A DNA stretch of 44,701 nucleotides from Armatimonadota bacterium (GTDB taxonomy: Bacteria; Armatimonadota; JAAZEB01), in contig JAAZEB010000142.1 of the NCBI GenBank assembly GCA_012512505.1, forward strand, positions 1 through 44,701, in the 5' to 3' direction. Made by a program: the position numbers and the translations under genes. The notes beneath the pieces were generated by a model that saw only the letters and a program-made list of their open reading frames with translations, made no database searches and had not been told where the DNA came from. Positions 1 through 8,540 of this stretch are shown one piece after another; the stretch's first letter is position 1, and each line of letters opens with the position of its first letter.

Positions 1-543
1 GCCCGCAGCCCCTACACCTCCGCGGGGATGTACGCGTTCGACGAGCGCATTTTCGGGGCGATCGAGCGGATTCAGCCGGTGGCCAACGGCGAGTATTACC
101 TCCCCCACGCTATCCAGGTGCTGGTGGATGAGGGAATACCGGTCCACTACACGCTAGCAGACGGCTGGCGGGTGAACATCAATACGCCGCAAGACATGCT
201 CCAGGCGCTGCAGTACGTTCTGCTGGGCGACCTGCTGCGCGCGCACTCCGAGCGGCTGCTGGGGCCGCCCCCCTTCGGGGTGGGGATGGGCGACGGCGTA
301 CGCCTGCGCGGCGCGGTACGCTTCGGGCGCTACACCTACATCGGCAACTACTGCGACATCGGTCGCAATACCTGTATCAGCAACAGCATGCTGATGGACC
401 ACGTCACCATTGGTGAAGACTGTTTCATCTCCAACGCAATCCTTGGCGCCCACGCCGTGGTGCCTGCCGGCACCCGCACCGAGGGGGATGGGGTACCCGT
501 CGTGGTTCCGGACGGCGAGGTGCTGGTCGCCAACGCTGCGTGA
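1..543 (+). CDS. Sugar nucleotidyltransferase with left-handed beta-helix, 5'-truncated by window edge
   Basis: The reading frame is open from base 1, so the gene starts outside the window; 180 residues are visible. The first part (Y-A-F-D-E-R-I-F, then A-N-G-E-Y-Y-L-P-H-A) matches the end of a nucleotidyltransferase domain of the glucose-1-phosphate thymidylyltransferase / GlmU / mannose-1-phosphate guanylyltransferase group. The second part (about residues 95-165) has the I-G-x-x repeats of a hexapeptide left-handed beta-helix, as in bifunctional UDP-GlcNAc or archaeal-type enzymes. Such enzymes join a sugar 1-phosphate to NTP and feed glycosyltransferases, which fits the polysaccharide genes that follow. 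The sugar and nucleotide cannot be told without the N-terminal signature. It is convergent with the next gene, and a strong hairpin lies just after the stop. Confidence 0.8.
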   Translation, partial: ARSPYTSAGMYAFDERIFGAIERIQPVANGEYYLPHAIQVLVDEGIPVHYTLADGWRVNINTPQDMLQALQYVLLGDLLRAHSERLLGPPPFGVGMGDGVRLRGAVRFGRYTYIGNYCDIGRNTCISNSMLMDHVTIGEDCFISNAILGAHAVVPAGTRTEGDGVPVVVPDGEVLVANAA

Positions 544-558
544 ATCATTCAATAGATA

Positions 559-613
559 GTACGAGCAAAGAGGGAGGGCGCATCCCAGAAGCACCCTCCC
601 TCTTTGCTCGTAC
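559..613. terminator. Perfect 20-bp hairpin between convergent genes
   Basis: The left arm (559-578) and right arm (594-613) are exact reverse complements over 20 bases around a 15-base loop. It starts 15 bases after the nucleotidyltransferase stop, and the next gene converges from the other side with its stop at 809. There is no T-run after either arm, so a classical intrinsic terminator is not proven. A bidirectional terminator or transcript-end stabiliser is the simplest role. Confidence 0.6.
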
Positions 614-808
614 GGGTCACCTTGGCCGCGAGCCGGCAGGCGATTCCCTGTGAGACGGACCAACGCGGCGAGTGATCGCACCAGTACCGGACTCACAGGA
701 GCGGCTGCGCAGAGCCCGCCAGCGCCAGGGGTGTCATGGATCACGTCGACCGAGGCCAAGCAACCCCTGGTGTGCAGCCCAGGCCGCCTTGCCCTCACGG
801 CAGTCTCG

Positions 809-2464
809 TCAATGACCGGAAGATGGTGTTGTGCCAGCGGCGGTGGCAGAGCGCCGCAGAATCACCTCCCGCGGCGCCTGGGCATCCTGCCGCTCGAAGG
901 GACCGTAGCCGCCCCGGGAGACGACGGCCTGGCGCCACCAGCGGCCCATCTCCAGCGGCTCGATCCATTGGCCGTAGCGGGAGAAATAAAGCCAGGATAA
1001 CGAGCGCGTGTTCTGCACCAGCTTGTTGAACTCCTTCTCCTCCTGTGGAAGCCACACTGCCGGACGACCGACGTACCAGGCGATAAGCCAGGGGGCATCG
1101 GTCACCACCGCCTCCTGCTGCCCCATCTCCCGCGCCAGATGGACCGCGCCGGCGGTTGGCAGCACCGGTGGCACCGCACGAGTGCGTGCCCAGGCACTGA
1201 CGAGCGGCGCGGTCGTCAGCAACCAAACGGCAGCCAGGGGAACAAGGGGACGGGCCCAGGCAAGCCGGCCGGTCGCCTGGCGCTCGGCGAGTTCATCCAC
1301 CAGGCGGCAGGCGGCAGCGCTGGCGAAGAGGACCATCCCGGGCGTGAAGGCCAGCAGACGGTCGAACTGTTGCGAGGCAAGGCAGTGGAAGCCCGCTCCC
1401 AGCAGCATCATCGTCAGGAAGTAGCGCTGCACCCGGCCGGCGGCATCCCGTGGCGGACGCAGGCAGCCCGCCAGGAAGAGGGCCAGCACCACCATCCCTG
1501 GTACCGACGGCAGCGTCTCGCCCAGCTCGCCCAGCCCGCGTGCTACCTTACGTGCCGTTTGCAGGGGATGGTCTACCACGAACGCCAGCGGTCCATGGAT
1601 GTTGCCCGGCAAGCGGCGGAAGACCGACTGGCCGGGGTACTCGTCGGTGCGGACCAGCAGCTCATAGCGGTCGGGGGTCCAGAACGGATTGCCCACCACC
1701 CGCGCGTTCCGCGCCATCCACGGCGCCAGGCAGAGGGCGAGGGCTACCACGAAGATCAGCCCGGCTCGCCGGCCGGCTTGGTGCGACGGCGCGGCGGCCG
1801 CGTCAGCCTGCCGCGGGGCACGCACCCAAAAGAGGAGCGCCGGCACCACCACCATCCAGGTGAGGGCATGGTCGGTAAGGCAGGCCAGGCCGGCCAGGAC
1901 ACCAGCGGCGGCCGGCAGGCCCCACGTGGGGCGCCCCGGGTGCCCTCCCCCAGCGCGAATCAGGACCATGAGCAGCCCGGTGACAGTGGCGGCAGCCAGG
2001 AGATGCGGCAGGCCGGAGATGGAGAAGCGCAACAGCGGGGCGCTGGTTAGGAAGAGGAGCAGGGCAAAAAGGGCGGCACGGTGGGAGAAGAGGCGCCGGG
2101 CACAGGCGAAGGTGAGCCAAAGCGAAAGCAGCCAGAGCAGGCCCGTGGCAGCAGCGGCGAGGATCGGACGTGCCCCGCCGACGCGGAACCAAAGTGCCTC
2201 GTAGAACGTGAACAGCGGCGCCTGCAGCAAGACGGGATGGCCCTCCACGCGCGGCACCAGGCCCAGGGTCAGCGGCGTGATTGCGGAGGTGACGAAGCCG
2301 TCACCCTCGGCGAGGTGGCGGGCGGTCTGGGCGATGTCGAGCGCGTCCGGGTTAGAAAGGCCCAGGAACGCGGTACGCGCCCAACCCAGCCACACCGCCA
2401 GCGGCAGCAGGCCAAGCAGCAAGATGAGACCAAGGGACCGACGAAGGGCTCTCGGCTTTGGCAT
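809..2464 (-). CDS. GT39-like polytopic membrane glycosyltransferase
   Basis: A 551-residue protein with a basic N-terminus, a first membrane helix at about residues 10-30 and many hydrophobic segments to about residue 430, then a soluble C-terminal part. The loop after helix 1 contains N-P-D-A-L-D followed by A-R-H-L-A-E-G, the place of the acidic catalytic loop in GT39 / ArnT / PMT-type (GT-C) enzymes. These use polyprenyl-phosphate sugars to glycosylate proteins or lipids at the outer face of the inner membrane. The ATG at 2464 is preferred over upstream in-frame starts because AGAGGA lies about 8 bases before it and hydrophobic coding begins directly after. The substrate is unknown. It is the last gene on its strand before the convergent hairpin. 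Confidence 0.75.
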   Translation of the reverse strand: MPKPRALRRSLGLILLLGLLPLAVWLGWARTAFLGLSNPDALDIAQTARHLAEGDGFVTSAITPLTLGLVPRVEGHPVLLQAPLFTFYEALWFRVGGARPILAAAATGLLWLLSLWLTFACARRLFSHRAALFALLLFLTSAPLLRFSISGLPHLLAAATVTGLLMVLIRAGGGHPGRPTWGLPAAAGVLAGLACLTDHALTWMVVVPALLFWVRAPRQADAAAAPSHQAGRRAGLIFVVALALCLAPWMARNARVVGNPFWTPDRYELLVRTDEYPGQSVFRRLPGNIHGPLAFVVDHPLQTARKVARGLGELGETLPSVPGMVVLALFLAGCLRPPRDAAGRVQRYFLTMMLLGAGFHCLASQQFDRLLAFTPGMVLFASAAACRLVDELAERQATGRLAWARPLVPLAAVWLLTTAPLVSAWARTRAVPPVLPTAGAVHLAREMGQQEAVVTDAPWLIAWYVGRPAVWLPQEEKEFNKLVQNTRSLSWLYFSRYGQWIEPLEMGRWWRQAVVSRGGYGPFERQDAQAPREVILRRSATAAGTTPSSGH

Positions 2465-2533
2465 GGTCACGATCCTCTGGGGGCAGCGCCGGCGGTACCC
2501 GGCCCGGAGCCAAGCGCTCCCCTGACACGAACA

Positions 2534-2561
2534 GGGCGCAGGTTCCGGGGAACCTGCGCCC
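2534..2561. repeat. Perfect 13-bp palindromic hairpin
   Basis: Arms 2534-2546 and 2549-2561 are exact reverse complements with only two bases between them. It lies about 70 bases upstream of the GT39-like start and 60 bases after the stop of the SDR gene. It could be a terminator for the upstream SDR operon or a dispersed palindromic repeat. It resembles in design the short-loop palindromes at 31862-32116 but differs in sequence. Confidence 0.55.
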
Positions 2562-2621
2562 ACCCACCGGTCCAGCCACTGACGTAGGGCTCAAGCGACG
2601 CCCCTCGACGCGAGCATGGTC

Positions 2622-3668
2622 CTAACCCACGGCAGCGAGGGCAGCCTCCGGGTGGAGTCGCGGCGGCAGGACATCCTCCCCGACCGCGGGGGCCACGGGC
2701 GCCGGCAGGGTCAACTCGAAATGGCTGATGATGCGCCGCAGCGTCTGTTCGAATGGGATGCCTGGCGCGAAGCCGATCGTCTCGCGAAGACGGTCGGTGT
2801 TCGGCACGCGGCGGCGCATATCCTCGAAGCCGGCCTCATAGGCCTCTTCGTAAGGGATGTAGACGATGGGCGAACTACTCCTGGTAATGGCGATCACCTG
2901 GCGCGCCAACTCCTCGATGGAGATCTCGCGGCCGTTACCGATATTGAAGACACGGCCCTCCGCGCGCGGATTATCGGCCAGGGCTACGACACAGCGGACG
3001 GTATCCGCCACGTCGGTGAAGCAGCGCGTCTGCTTGCCGTCGCCGTAGATGGTGATCGGCTCGCCCAGCAGCGCCTGCTGAACGAAGCGCGGCACGACCA
3101 TGCCGTACTGGCCGGTCTGGCGCGGGCCCACCGTATTGAAGAAGCGGACGATGACCACGGGCAGTTTCCGCTCGCGGTGATAGGCGAGCGCCATGAACTC
3201 ATCGCAGGCCTTGGTGGTGGCGTAGAGCCAGCGGGTGATCGTGGTCGAGCCGATCACCCGGTCGGAGTCCTCGTGCAGCGGGCCGTGGCCGTTCTTGCCG
3301 TAGACCTCCGAGGTGCTGGCGAGGAGCACCTTCTTGCCGAAGCGGTCGGCCTGCTCCAGAACGACCTCGGTGCCGCGGAGGTTGTTCTGAATGGAGGCCA
3401 ATGGGTGGTCGATAATCCGCTTCACGCCGACGGCGGCGGCAAGGTGGAAGACTACGTCGCACCGGGACATCAGCGCGGCCACGGTCTCCGGGTCCAGCAC
3501 ATCGCCCACCACGAACCGGAAGCGCGGGTTGCCCTCCAGGTGGCGCACGTTCTCCCGCGTGCCGGTCGAAAGGTTGTCAAGGGCGGTGACAGTATCGCCC
3601 CGGGCGAGCAGTGCCTCGGCAAGGTGTGACCCGATGAATCCGGCTCCGCCGGTGATCAGACAGCGCAT
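2622..3668 (-). CDS. Extended SDR sugar-nucleotide epimerase/decarboxylase
   Basis: 348 residues. The Rossmann signature G-G-A-G-F-I-G-S is at residues 7-14, the S-T-S-E-V-Y-G catalytic serine region at about 118-124, and the Y-x-x-x-K pair at Y149/K153. The R-W-L-Y-A-T-T-K context and V-R-F-F-N-T-V-G-P-R-Q segment resemble UDP-glucuronate decarboxylase/epimerase-type proteins. An NAD-dependent change at C4 or C6 of a nucleotide sugar is expected; the exact substrate cannot be read. The ATG at 3668 follows a strong GGGAGGAG site. Its first base is also the last base of the upstream TGA (TGATG), so it is translationally coupled to the initiating phosphotransferase. The stop is TAG, showing TAG is an ordinary stop here. 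Confidence 0.85.
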   Translation of the reverse strand: MRCLITGGAGFIGSHLAEALLARGDTVTALDNLSTGTRENVRHLEGNPRFRFVVGDVLDPETVAALMSRCDVVFHLAAAVGVKRIIDHPLASIQNNLRGTEVVLEQADRFGKKVLLASTSEVYGKNGHGPLHEDSDRVIGSTTITRWLYATTKACDEFMALAYHRERKLPVVIVRFFNTVGPRQTGQYGMVVPRFVQQALLGEPITIYGDGKQTRCFTDVADTVRCVVALADNPRAEGRVFNIGNGREISIEELARQVIAITRSSSPIVYIPYEEAYEAGFEDMRRRVPNTDRLRETIGFAPGIPFEQTLRRIISHFELTLPAPVAPAVGEDVLPPRLHPEAALAAVG

Positions 3669-4729
3669 CAGTCTCCTCCCGTCGCGCCATCGAGCGCCTC
3701 GTGCCTCAGCACTACAGGCGCCACGATTGCCCGGCGACGCGTAAGTCGCAGCAACAAGTCTTCCCCATAGAAAAGAGCCAGCGTGCCCAGGAGAGTGGCC
3801 ATCGCCCCGCCGACCGCGTAACCCTGGGCCAGCAACCAGGCCGCAAGCCCCCACACCATCGCCAGACAACCGAGAACGAGATCGGCCTCGCGGGGAGAGA
3901 GCGACATCGCCAGCAGGCGATGCGGCAGGTGATCCTTGCCGGCGGAGCTGAGGAGATCCCGCAGGTTGCGAATGCCTCCCCGGTAGCGGCGCAGGTGGAC
4001 CAGCAGGAAATCGTAGGCAAGCGGCACCAGCACCAGGGTCTCCACCGGGAAACGGAACAGATCCGGCCGGCCGGCGGGCGCAGTGGCCAGGGAGAGGATA
4101 CCCAGCATCAGGCCCACGAAGGTGCTGCCGAGGTCGCCCATGAAGATGGTGGCCGGCGGGAAGTTGTGGCGCAGGAAGCCCAGCGCGCCGCCCGCCAGGG
4201 CCACCGCCAGGGCGGCGATGACCAATCTCCCCTGCCCTATCGCCAGCAGGAAGAACCAACCACAGGCAACGAGCGTGTAGGTGCCAGCGGCACCATCAAT
4301 ACAATCGAGGCAGTTGGTGGCATTGACCACGCCGATCAGCCAGACAACCGTGACCACGATTGCGACCAGCATGCCCATGCCGAGCGAAAAGCGCACCCCC
4401 GCCGCTGCCACGACACCGGCCACCAGGACTTGAAGCACTAGGCGATGGCGAGCGTGCAGATCGAGTCGGTCGTCCACTAGCCCGAGGATCAGCAGGAAGG
4501 TGCAGCAGGCAAGGAAGAGCTGCAGCAGCCGGTCGCTCCACGCCAGGGCAGCAATAGCGGTGAGGAAACCGCCGTAGATCGCCAGGCCACCCAGCAAGGG
4601 GGTCGGCTCGCGGTGCACTTTGCGGTCGTTGGGGCGGTCGAGAATATCCAGCCGCCACGAGAGCGCGCGCACGGCCGGCATCAGGGCCAGCGACACCGCG
4701 AAGCTCAATAGAAAAACCCACCCATGCAT
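3668..4729 (-). CDS. WecA/MraY-family polyprenyl-phosphate sugar-1-phosphate transferase
   Basis: 353 residues with about ten membrane helices. Family landmarks are in order: K-V-H-R-E-P-T-P-L-L-G-G at about residues 38-48, D86-D87-R-L-D (the aspartate-rich motif), N-A-T-N-C-L-D-C-I-D-G at about 136-146, F-M-G-D-L-G-S-T-F-V-G in the middle, and a histidine-containing D-H-L-P-H-R-L-L loop. These enzymes move a sugar phosphate from UDP-sugar to undecaprenyl phosphate, the committed step of polysaccharide repeat assembly. The ATG at 4729 is chosen because GCAGGAGC precedes it and the first helix begins at once; an in-frame start at 4792 is less likely. It overlaps the downstream SDR by one base, so the two probably form an operon. 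Confidence 0.9.
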   Translation of the reverse strand: MHGWVFLLSFAVSLALMPAVRALSWRLDILDRPNDRKVHREPTPLLGGLAIYGGFLTAIAALAWSDRLLQLFLACCTFLLILGLVDDRLDLHARHRLVLQVLVAGVVAAAGVRFSLGMGMLVAIVVTVVWLIGVVNATNCLDCIDGAAGTYTLVACGWFFLLAIGQGRLVIAALAVALAGGALGFLRHNFPPATIFMGDLGSTFVGLMLGILSLATAPAGRPDLFRFPVETLVLVPLAYDFLLVHLRRYRGGIRNLRDLLSSAGKDHLPHRLLAMSLSPREADLVLGCLAMVWGLAAWLLAQGYAVGGAMATLLGTLALFYGEDLLLRLTRRRAIVAPVVLRHEALDGATGGD

Positions 4730-4944
4730 GCTACCGTCTGCTCCTGCCCGGCTCAGGTCCGCACTCCAGTCGTTTGCGGGGACTGGGCGCACACGAGGTC
4801 CGCCCTTTCGGCGATCAGACGGACAGCATCCCTTGCGTGTGAATTTATCCGGTTTGGCAGCAGCCGTTCGTCACGGCCGTCCTGATCCGGCAGCAGAGGA
4901 TCGCCGCGGGGCAACCGGGCAGCGGGCCCACCGGCAGGGCGTCA
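4730..4944. other. Upstream region of the initiating transferase
   Basis: No gene was recognised on either strand. The stretch includes the octamer GTGAATTT at 4839-4846 (AAATTCAC on the minus strand), also found in both 84-base related elements at 18369 and 22666 and in the same orientation relative to the downstream minus-strand gene. It may hold the promoter of the phosphotransferase operon, but no convincing -35/-10 pair was found. Confidence 0.3.
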
Positions 4945-5076
4945 CTACGGAGCCATTACCTCGGCCTCGCCACGAGGCGCCTCGATAACACGCTTCACGA
5001 CCGAGCCGATGACCGCGGCCTCGTTGTAAGCTGGCAGCACCACCGAGACGCAACTCAGATCCGTCGACCGATGCAC
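4945..5076 (-). pseudogene. N-terminal remnant of a GT2 glycosyltransferase
   Basis: A 43-codon frame from a possible GTG at 5076 reads L-S-C-V-S-V-V-L-P-A-Y-N-E-A-A-V-I-G-S-V-V-K-R-V-I-E, the opening beta-strand and helix of a GT2 (GT-A fold) enzyme of the dolichyl-phosphate mannose synthase / polyprenyl glycosyltransferase type. It then meets a TAG at 4947-4945. The D-D-G-S, D-x-D and later catalytic parts are absent and nothing downstream in any frame restores them. The rest of the gene has been deleted. It sits just after the WbqC-family stop at 5149 and so marks an old gene of the same operon. Confidence 0.75.
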
Positions 5077-5148
5077 ACTCCTGCCGGCTGCCCGAGAACT
5101 TCGCCGAAGGCAGGAGGTTCCTGGATAGGCACTACTGGGATCGGTGTC

Positions 5149-5886
5149 TCAAGAGGCGTCTGAGCCCTCCGTCGCCGCTGTCGTACCCATTACTCTGCCG
5201 CCTGAATGGAGCAATGACAGGGATCGCGGACCCTCGTTCAGGAGTAGGTCGAGTGCTGCAAGGTCCGGCACGAAGCCGGCCTTGGGGTAGAGCTGGCGGT
5301 ACTCCGGGCACTGCCACTCCTGGAAGACCAGACGGATGCCGGCACGCTCCATCGCCGCCGCGTCGAGGTAGGCCTGCAGCGCGTAGGCGCCGGACAGATA
5401 GGTGTCGGCCCCCACCGCCCGGCACAGCGCGATCAGGCGCTCCGTTGCCTGGCCCGACACGCCCAACTCCGAGGCACGCACCACCGGCGTCTTGATCGCC
5501 AAGGCATCCAGCAAGTAGCGCAGAATCACTTCGCTCACGTCGGCGAGCCTCTCCCAGGGACGGCTATACACCTCCTGGAGAAACGCCTGGTGCTCGGAGT
5601 AGAAGGGCGCCTTCGCGTAACACATCTCCAGCGAGCGACAGTGCTTCTCCGCCCAGCGCGCCTGCGCCGTCGCGATACGCACCGCGTTGATTGGCTGCTG
5701 GTAGGCATCCTGCACCGGCACCGTCAGGCACAGCGGGCCCTGGGGGCCCTTGATCCTGTTGCGGTTCTGCCAGCCGTTCTTCTCGAACTGAATGTCATCC
5801 AGCAGGATGAAGACGTCAGAGGCCGCGATCTTGTGAAAATAACGCAGCCACGGCAGGTAATGGAGCTGGTGGGCCGAGGCAAGCAT
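5149..5886 (-). CDS. WbqC-family protein
   Basis: 245 residues. The N-terminus (S-A-H-Q-L-H-Y-L-P-W-L-R-Y-F-H-K-I) followed by D-V-F-I-L-L-D-D-I-Q-F-E-K-N-G-W-Q-N-R-N-R-I-K is the typical opening of the WbqC-like family, found in O-antigen and capsule loci. The later Y-L-S-G-A-Y-A-L-Q-A-Y-L segment also fits. The family is thought to modify sugars or sugar substituents, but no reaction can be assigned from sequence. The ATG at 5886 is chosen because family homology begins immediately; a GTG at 5937 would add 17 unrelated residues. The ribosome site is weak, which may mean low expression or coupling. The first 51 bases upstream hold no family sequence. Confidence 0.85.
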   Translation of the reverse strand: MLASAHQLHYLPWLRYFHKIAASDVFILLDDIQFEKNGWQNRNRIKGPQGPLCLTVPVQDAYQQPINAVRIATAQARWAEKHCRSLEMCYAKAPFYSEHQAFLQEVYSRPWERLADVSEVILRYLLDALAIKTPVVRASELGVSGQATERLIALCRAVGADTYLSGAYALQAYLDAAAMERAGIRLVFQEWQCPEYRQLYPKAGFVPDLAALDLLLNEGPRSLSLLHSGGRVMGTTAATEGSDAS

Positions 5887-6112
5887 GGTGAATTTCGGGT
5901 TCCGGACTTCGGGTCTAGTGAGTTTTGTGGGGGGCACACGGACAACTCAGCGGCTGAGGGTGGCGGTCGATAGGGGGCCCGGGTCACCGTTCTGGCGGAT
6001 CTGCCGGCCGTCGAGAGGCTTCGGAACCGCCTGGGAGCATCCCCGACGCCAACCGCACCCATACCACCGTTGTGCCAGCACACAAGCGTGGCGAGCCTGA
6101 TGGATGCGCCCC

Positions 6113-6820
6113 TCAGAAGATCCAGCGGTGGCAGTAGAATGCCTCGGCAGCTTCGAGGGAGACCTCCGCACCGCGGAGGCGGGCCAGGCGCTTGAGGTTC
6201 TCCAGGCTGCCGTGGTGTGGCGCCGGCCGAAGCTGCGACTTGTGGCAGGCGTGGGCCTTCAGCTTCGTCTCCAGGTGGGCGGAGATGTCTACATACACAT
6301 TCGGGTGAAATGGCTCCCAGTTCCAGGCGAGCTGGGGGGCATCGCAGGAGAGCACCCCCTTCACCACCGGACGCACCGAGGGCAGGCCCGGCCGGCAGGC
6401 AGTGAAGCCCGCCTTGAAGACCGCCTCATGGTCCTGGTTATACGAGATGGCCGGCAAGACCACGATGTCGGGGTGAATGCGGTCGATGGCCAGCGGGCTC
6501 TCGCGCTCGATCTCCGCCACCAGGTCGCGCCGGGGAATGGCATCCAGCCGCATGTGCGAGTGGGTGTCGGTATAGAGGATGCAGTAATCCTGCACGCCGA
6601 GCACCGTAAGCGACGCCGCGAGTTCCTCCTGCCGGGTGCTCCCTTTTACGTCGCGGTGTACCTCGTCGTAGTGCGTTAGGTCGCCCGCGGAAACGACCAT
6701 CACGAAAACGTGGCCGCCGAGGCTGACGGTCTTGGCGATCAAGCCACCACACCCGAACGTCTCGTCATCCGGATGGGGAGCAATCACGAGCAGTCGACTC
6801 TTGGCCAGAAGTGCGTCCAC
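6113..6820 (-). CDS. PIG-L/LmbE-family deacetylase
   Basis: 235 residues. The metal-binding A-P-H-P-D-D-E motif is at residues 14-20, followed by T-F-G-C-G-G, and a second ligand region N-Q-D-H-E-A-V-F-K-A-G is at about 128-138. Family members are zinc-dependent N-deacetylases that remove acetyl groups from GlcNAc-containing lipids or nucleotide-linked sugars. Here a probable role is deacetylating an amino sugar of the polysaccharide or its precursor. The start is GTG at 6820: GGAAAGG lies about 8 bases upstream and the nearest upstream ATG runs straight into a stop. It lies 18 bases after the broken GT4 gene and is probably co-transcribed with it. Confidence 0.88.
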   Translation of the reverse strand: MDALLAKSRLLVIAPHPDDETFGCGGLIAKTVSLGGHVFVMVVSAGDLTHYDEVHRDVKGSTRQEELAASLTVLGVQDYCILYTDTHSHMRLDAIPRRDLVAEIERESPLAIDRIHPDIVVLPAISYNQDHEAVFKAGFTACRPGLPSVRPVVKGVLSCDAPQLAWNWEPFHPNVYVDISAHLETKLKAHACHKSQLRPAPHHGSLENLKRLARLRGAEVSLEAAEAFYCHRWIF

Positions 6821-6838
6821 CAGTTACCTTTCCATGGG

Positions 6839-8041
6839 TCAGCGGGGCAGCCCCACCCGGGGGGGCTCAGGCTCCGGAGCCAGGGCAATCCCCTTCTCTT
6901 GCAGGACACGAGCATAGAGCGCCTCGATGCGGGCGACCATCGCCTCAACGCCGAAGCCAGGCACCGCTTTGCGGAAGCCGGCCTCGCCCAGGGCGCGGGC
7001 CGCCGCCCGGTTGCCCAAAAGCGCCGTGATTGCCTCCGCCATCTTCTCCGGCGCGCGCGGTTCTACCAGCAGACCGGTGATGCCGCTTTCGACCACGTCG
7101 GGGATGCCGCTGACGCGGGTAGCGACGACCGGCAGGCGGCAGATCATCGCCTCGACCAGCACGCGGCCCATCCCTTCATTGAGGGAGGCGAGGGCGAAGA
7201 GGTCCATCAGGCGCAGCAGGTCCGGCACATCGCGGCGGAGGCCGGCGAAGATCACCCGGTCGGCGATGCCCAGGTCGCGTGCTTGAGCCTAGAGTTCCGC
7301 GGCGCAAGGCCCATCGCCGACGAGGAGAAGGCGGGCCTCAGGGAACTGCCGCAGCACCTGGGCCATGGCAGCGAGCAGGTAGGTATGCCCCTTGATCGGC
7401 ACCAACCGGGCAACACAGCCGATGACCGGCGCCTCCGGTGGGATGCCGAAATCGGCCCGCGAAACGGCGCCGGGACCCGGCGGGCCAGCGTAGCGGTCGA
7501 AGTCCACGCCGCTGTGGATGACGGCGAAGCGCTCCTCGGGCGCGATGCGCAGCTCCACGTGCTCACGCTTCTCATTCTCGGTAAGGGCAATGATGCGGTC
7601 GGTGAAGAGGGCGCAGGTGCGCTCCAGGAGCCAGAAGAGGCGGGTCTTGGCCGGGCTGTAGTAGCTATGGAAGACGTGCCCGTGTGGCGTGTGGATAATC
7701 ACCGGCACGCCAGCCAGGCGCGCGGCGATGCGGCCTAGCACGCCCGACTTAGACATATGCGTATGCACCAGCGTGTAGCGCCCCTCCCGTAGGAGGTGGA
7801 TGAGTGTCTTCAGGGCGCGGACATCGCGGGCCGGGTCCGGTTCGCGCACCATATCCGGCACCAGGTGCATGCGAACGCCGAGTTCCTCGGCCCGGGAGAC
7901 GAGCTCGCCCTCAGCGCCCTCGGTAGGTCCGGTGATGAGAAGCACCTCATGGCCGGCGGCCTGCTGGGCGGCAGCGGTCAGGAGCGTGTTCTCCTGCGCT
8001 CCCCCCAAGACCATGCGAGTGATGATGTGCGCGATCCTCAT
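6839..8041 (-). pseudogene. GT4 glycosyltransferase interrupted by an in-frame TAG
   Basis: Reading from ATG 8041, the frame gives a full-length GT4 (GT-B) enzyme of about 400 residues, stopped once by TAG at 7291-7289 (codon 251). Before the stop lie the N-terminal G-G-A-Q-E-N-T acceptor-domain motif, the V-H-T-H-M-S-K-S-G segment and the C-domain G-C-V-A-R-L-V-P-I-K-G-H. After it the same frame continues as A-Q-A-R-D-L-G-I-A-D-R-V-I-F-A-G and keeps the N-E-G-M-G-R-V-L-V-E-A-M motif. One base change from GAG or CAG explains the stop. Because the rest is intact, the lesion is recent, or it is a sequencing error or read-through. The product would be a retaining glycosyltransferase of the polysaccharide pathway. 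Confidence 0.85.
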
Positions 8042-8153
8042 CAGGCCGGATTGCCGATCACTGGTTCATACCGCCGCGGCAGGCAGGGCGGCAGGCTGAT
8101 GGAGCGCCCTCGCGGGAATCCGCGGGGCCCCGGTGTCACTTGAGGGGCCGCGG

Positions 8154-8540
8154 TCACGAGTGCCTCTGCACTCCATCGGCGCTATGCCCTCCCCCGCTGC
8201 CGTCCTCGGCCGAGGCCCAGGCCGGCGCGCCTACCTCGCGTGGATCGGGCCCTGGCAAGCCGGCCGTGGCGTAGAAGAGCGCCTCCAGGCGAGGGATCAC
8301 GGCTTCCCAGCTATAGCGCTCTTCGACGAACTGGCGGCAGCGAGTGCGAAGCGCCTGGTTGCCGGCCACCTCAGGGATGCGCTCCAGGAGGCCCGTCGCA
8401 ATGTCGTCCGCTGACGGACTGCGGAACAGAAAGCGCGGATCCAGGTCGCGCAGGATCTCCTGCGTACCGCCGATGGGAGTACCCACCGCGGGGAAGCCTT
8501 GGATCGAGCGTTCAACCACCTTGGCGGCCGTGCGGTTCAC
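8154..8540 (-). pseudogene. C-terminal fragment of a second GT4 glycosyltransferase
   Basis: From about base 8531 the frame reads T-A-A-K-V-V-E-R-S-I-Q-G-F-P-A-V-G-T-P-I-G-G-T, then E-I-L-R-D-L-D-P-R-F-L-F, and ends with a C-terminal F-V-E-E-R-Y-S-W-E-A-V-I-P-R-L-E-A-L-F helix. This is the last part of a GT4 C-domain, including the donor-binding glutamate helix. The N-domain and the first half of the C-domain are missing. Upstream in the same frame there is only unrelated sequence, antisense or out of frame to the capK-like gene. That gene's stop (8512) lies inside the fragment. The boundary near 8531-8550 is therefore a recombination joint. No own start or ribosome site is visible. Confidence 0.75.

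Noticed and set aside
5888-5895. Fourth copy of the GTGAATTT octamer before the WbqC-family gene
   Set aside because: It lies in the ribosome-site position directly at the ATG and the flanking bases do not match the other copies, so chance is likely.
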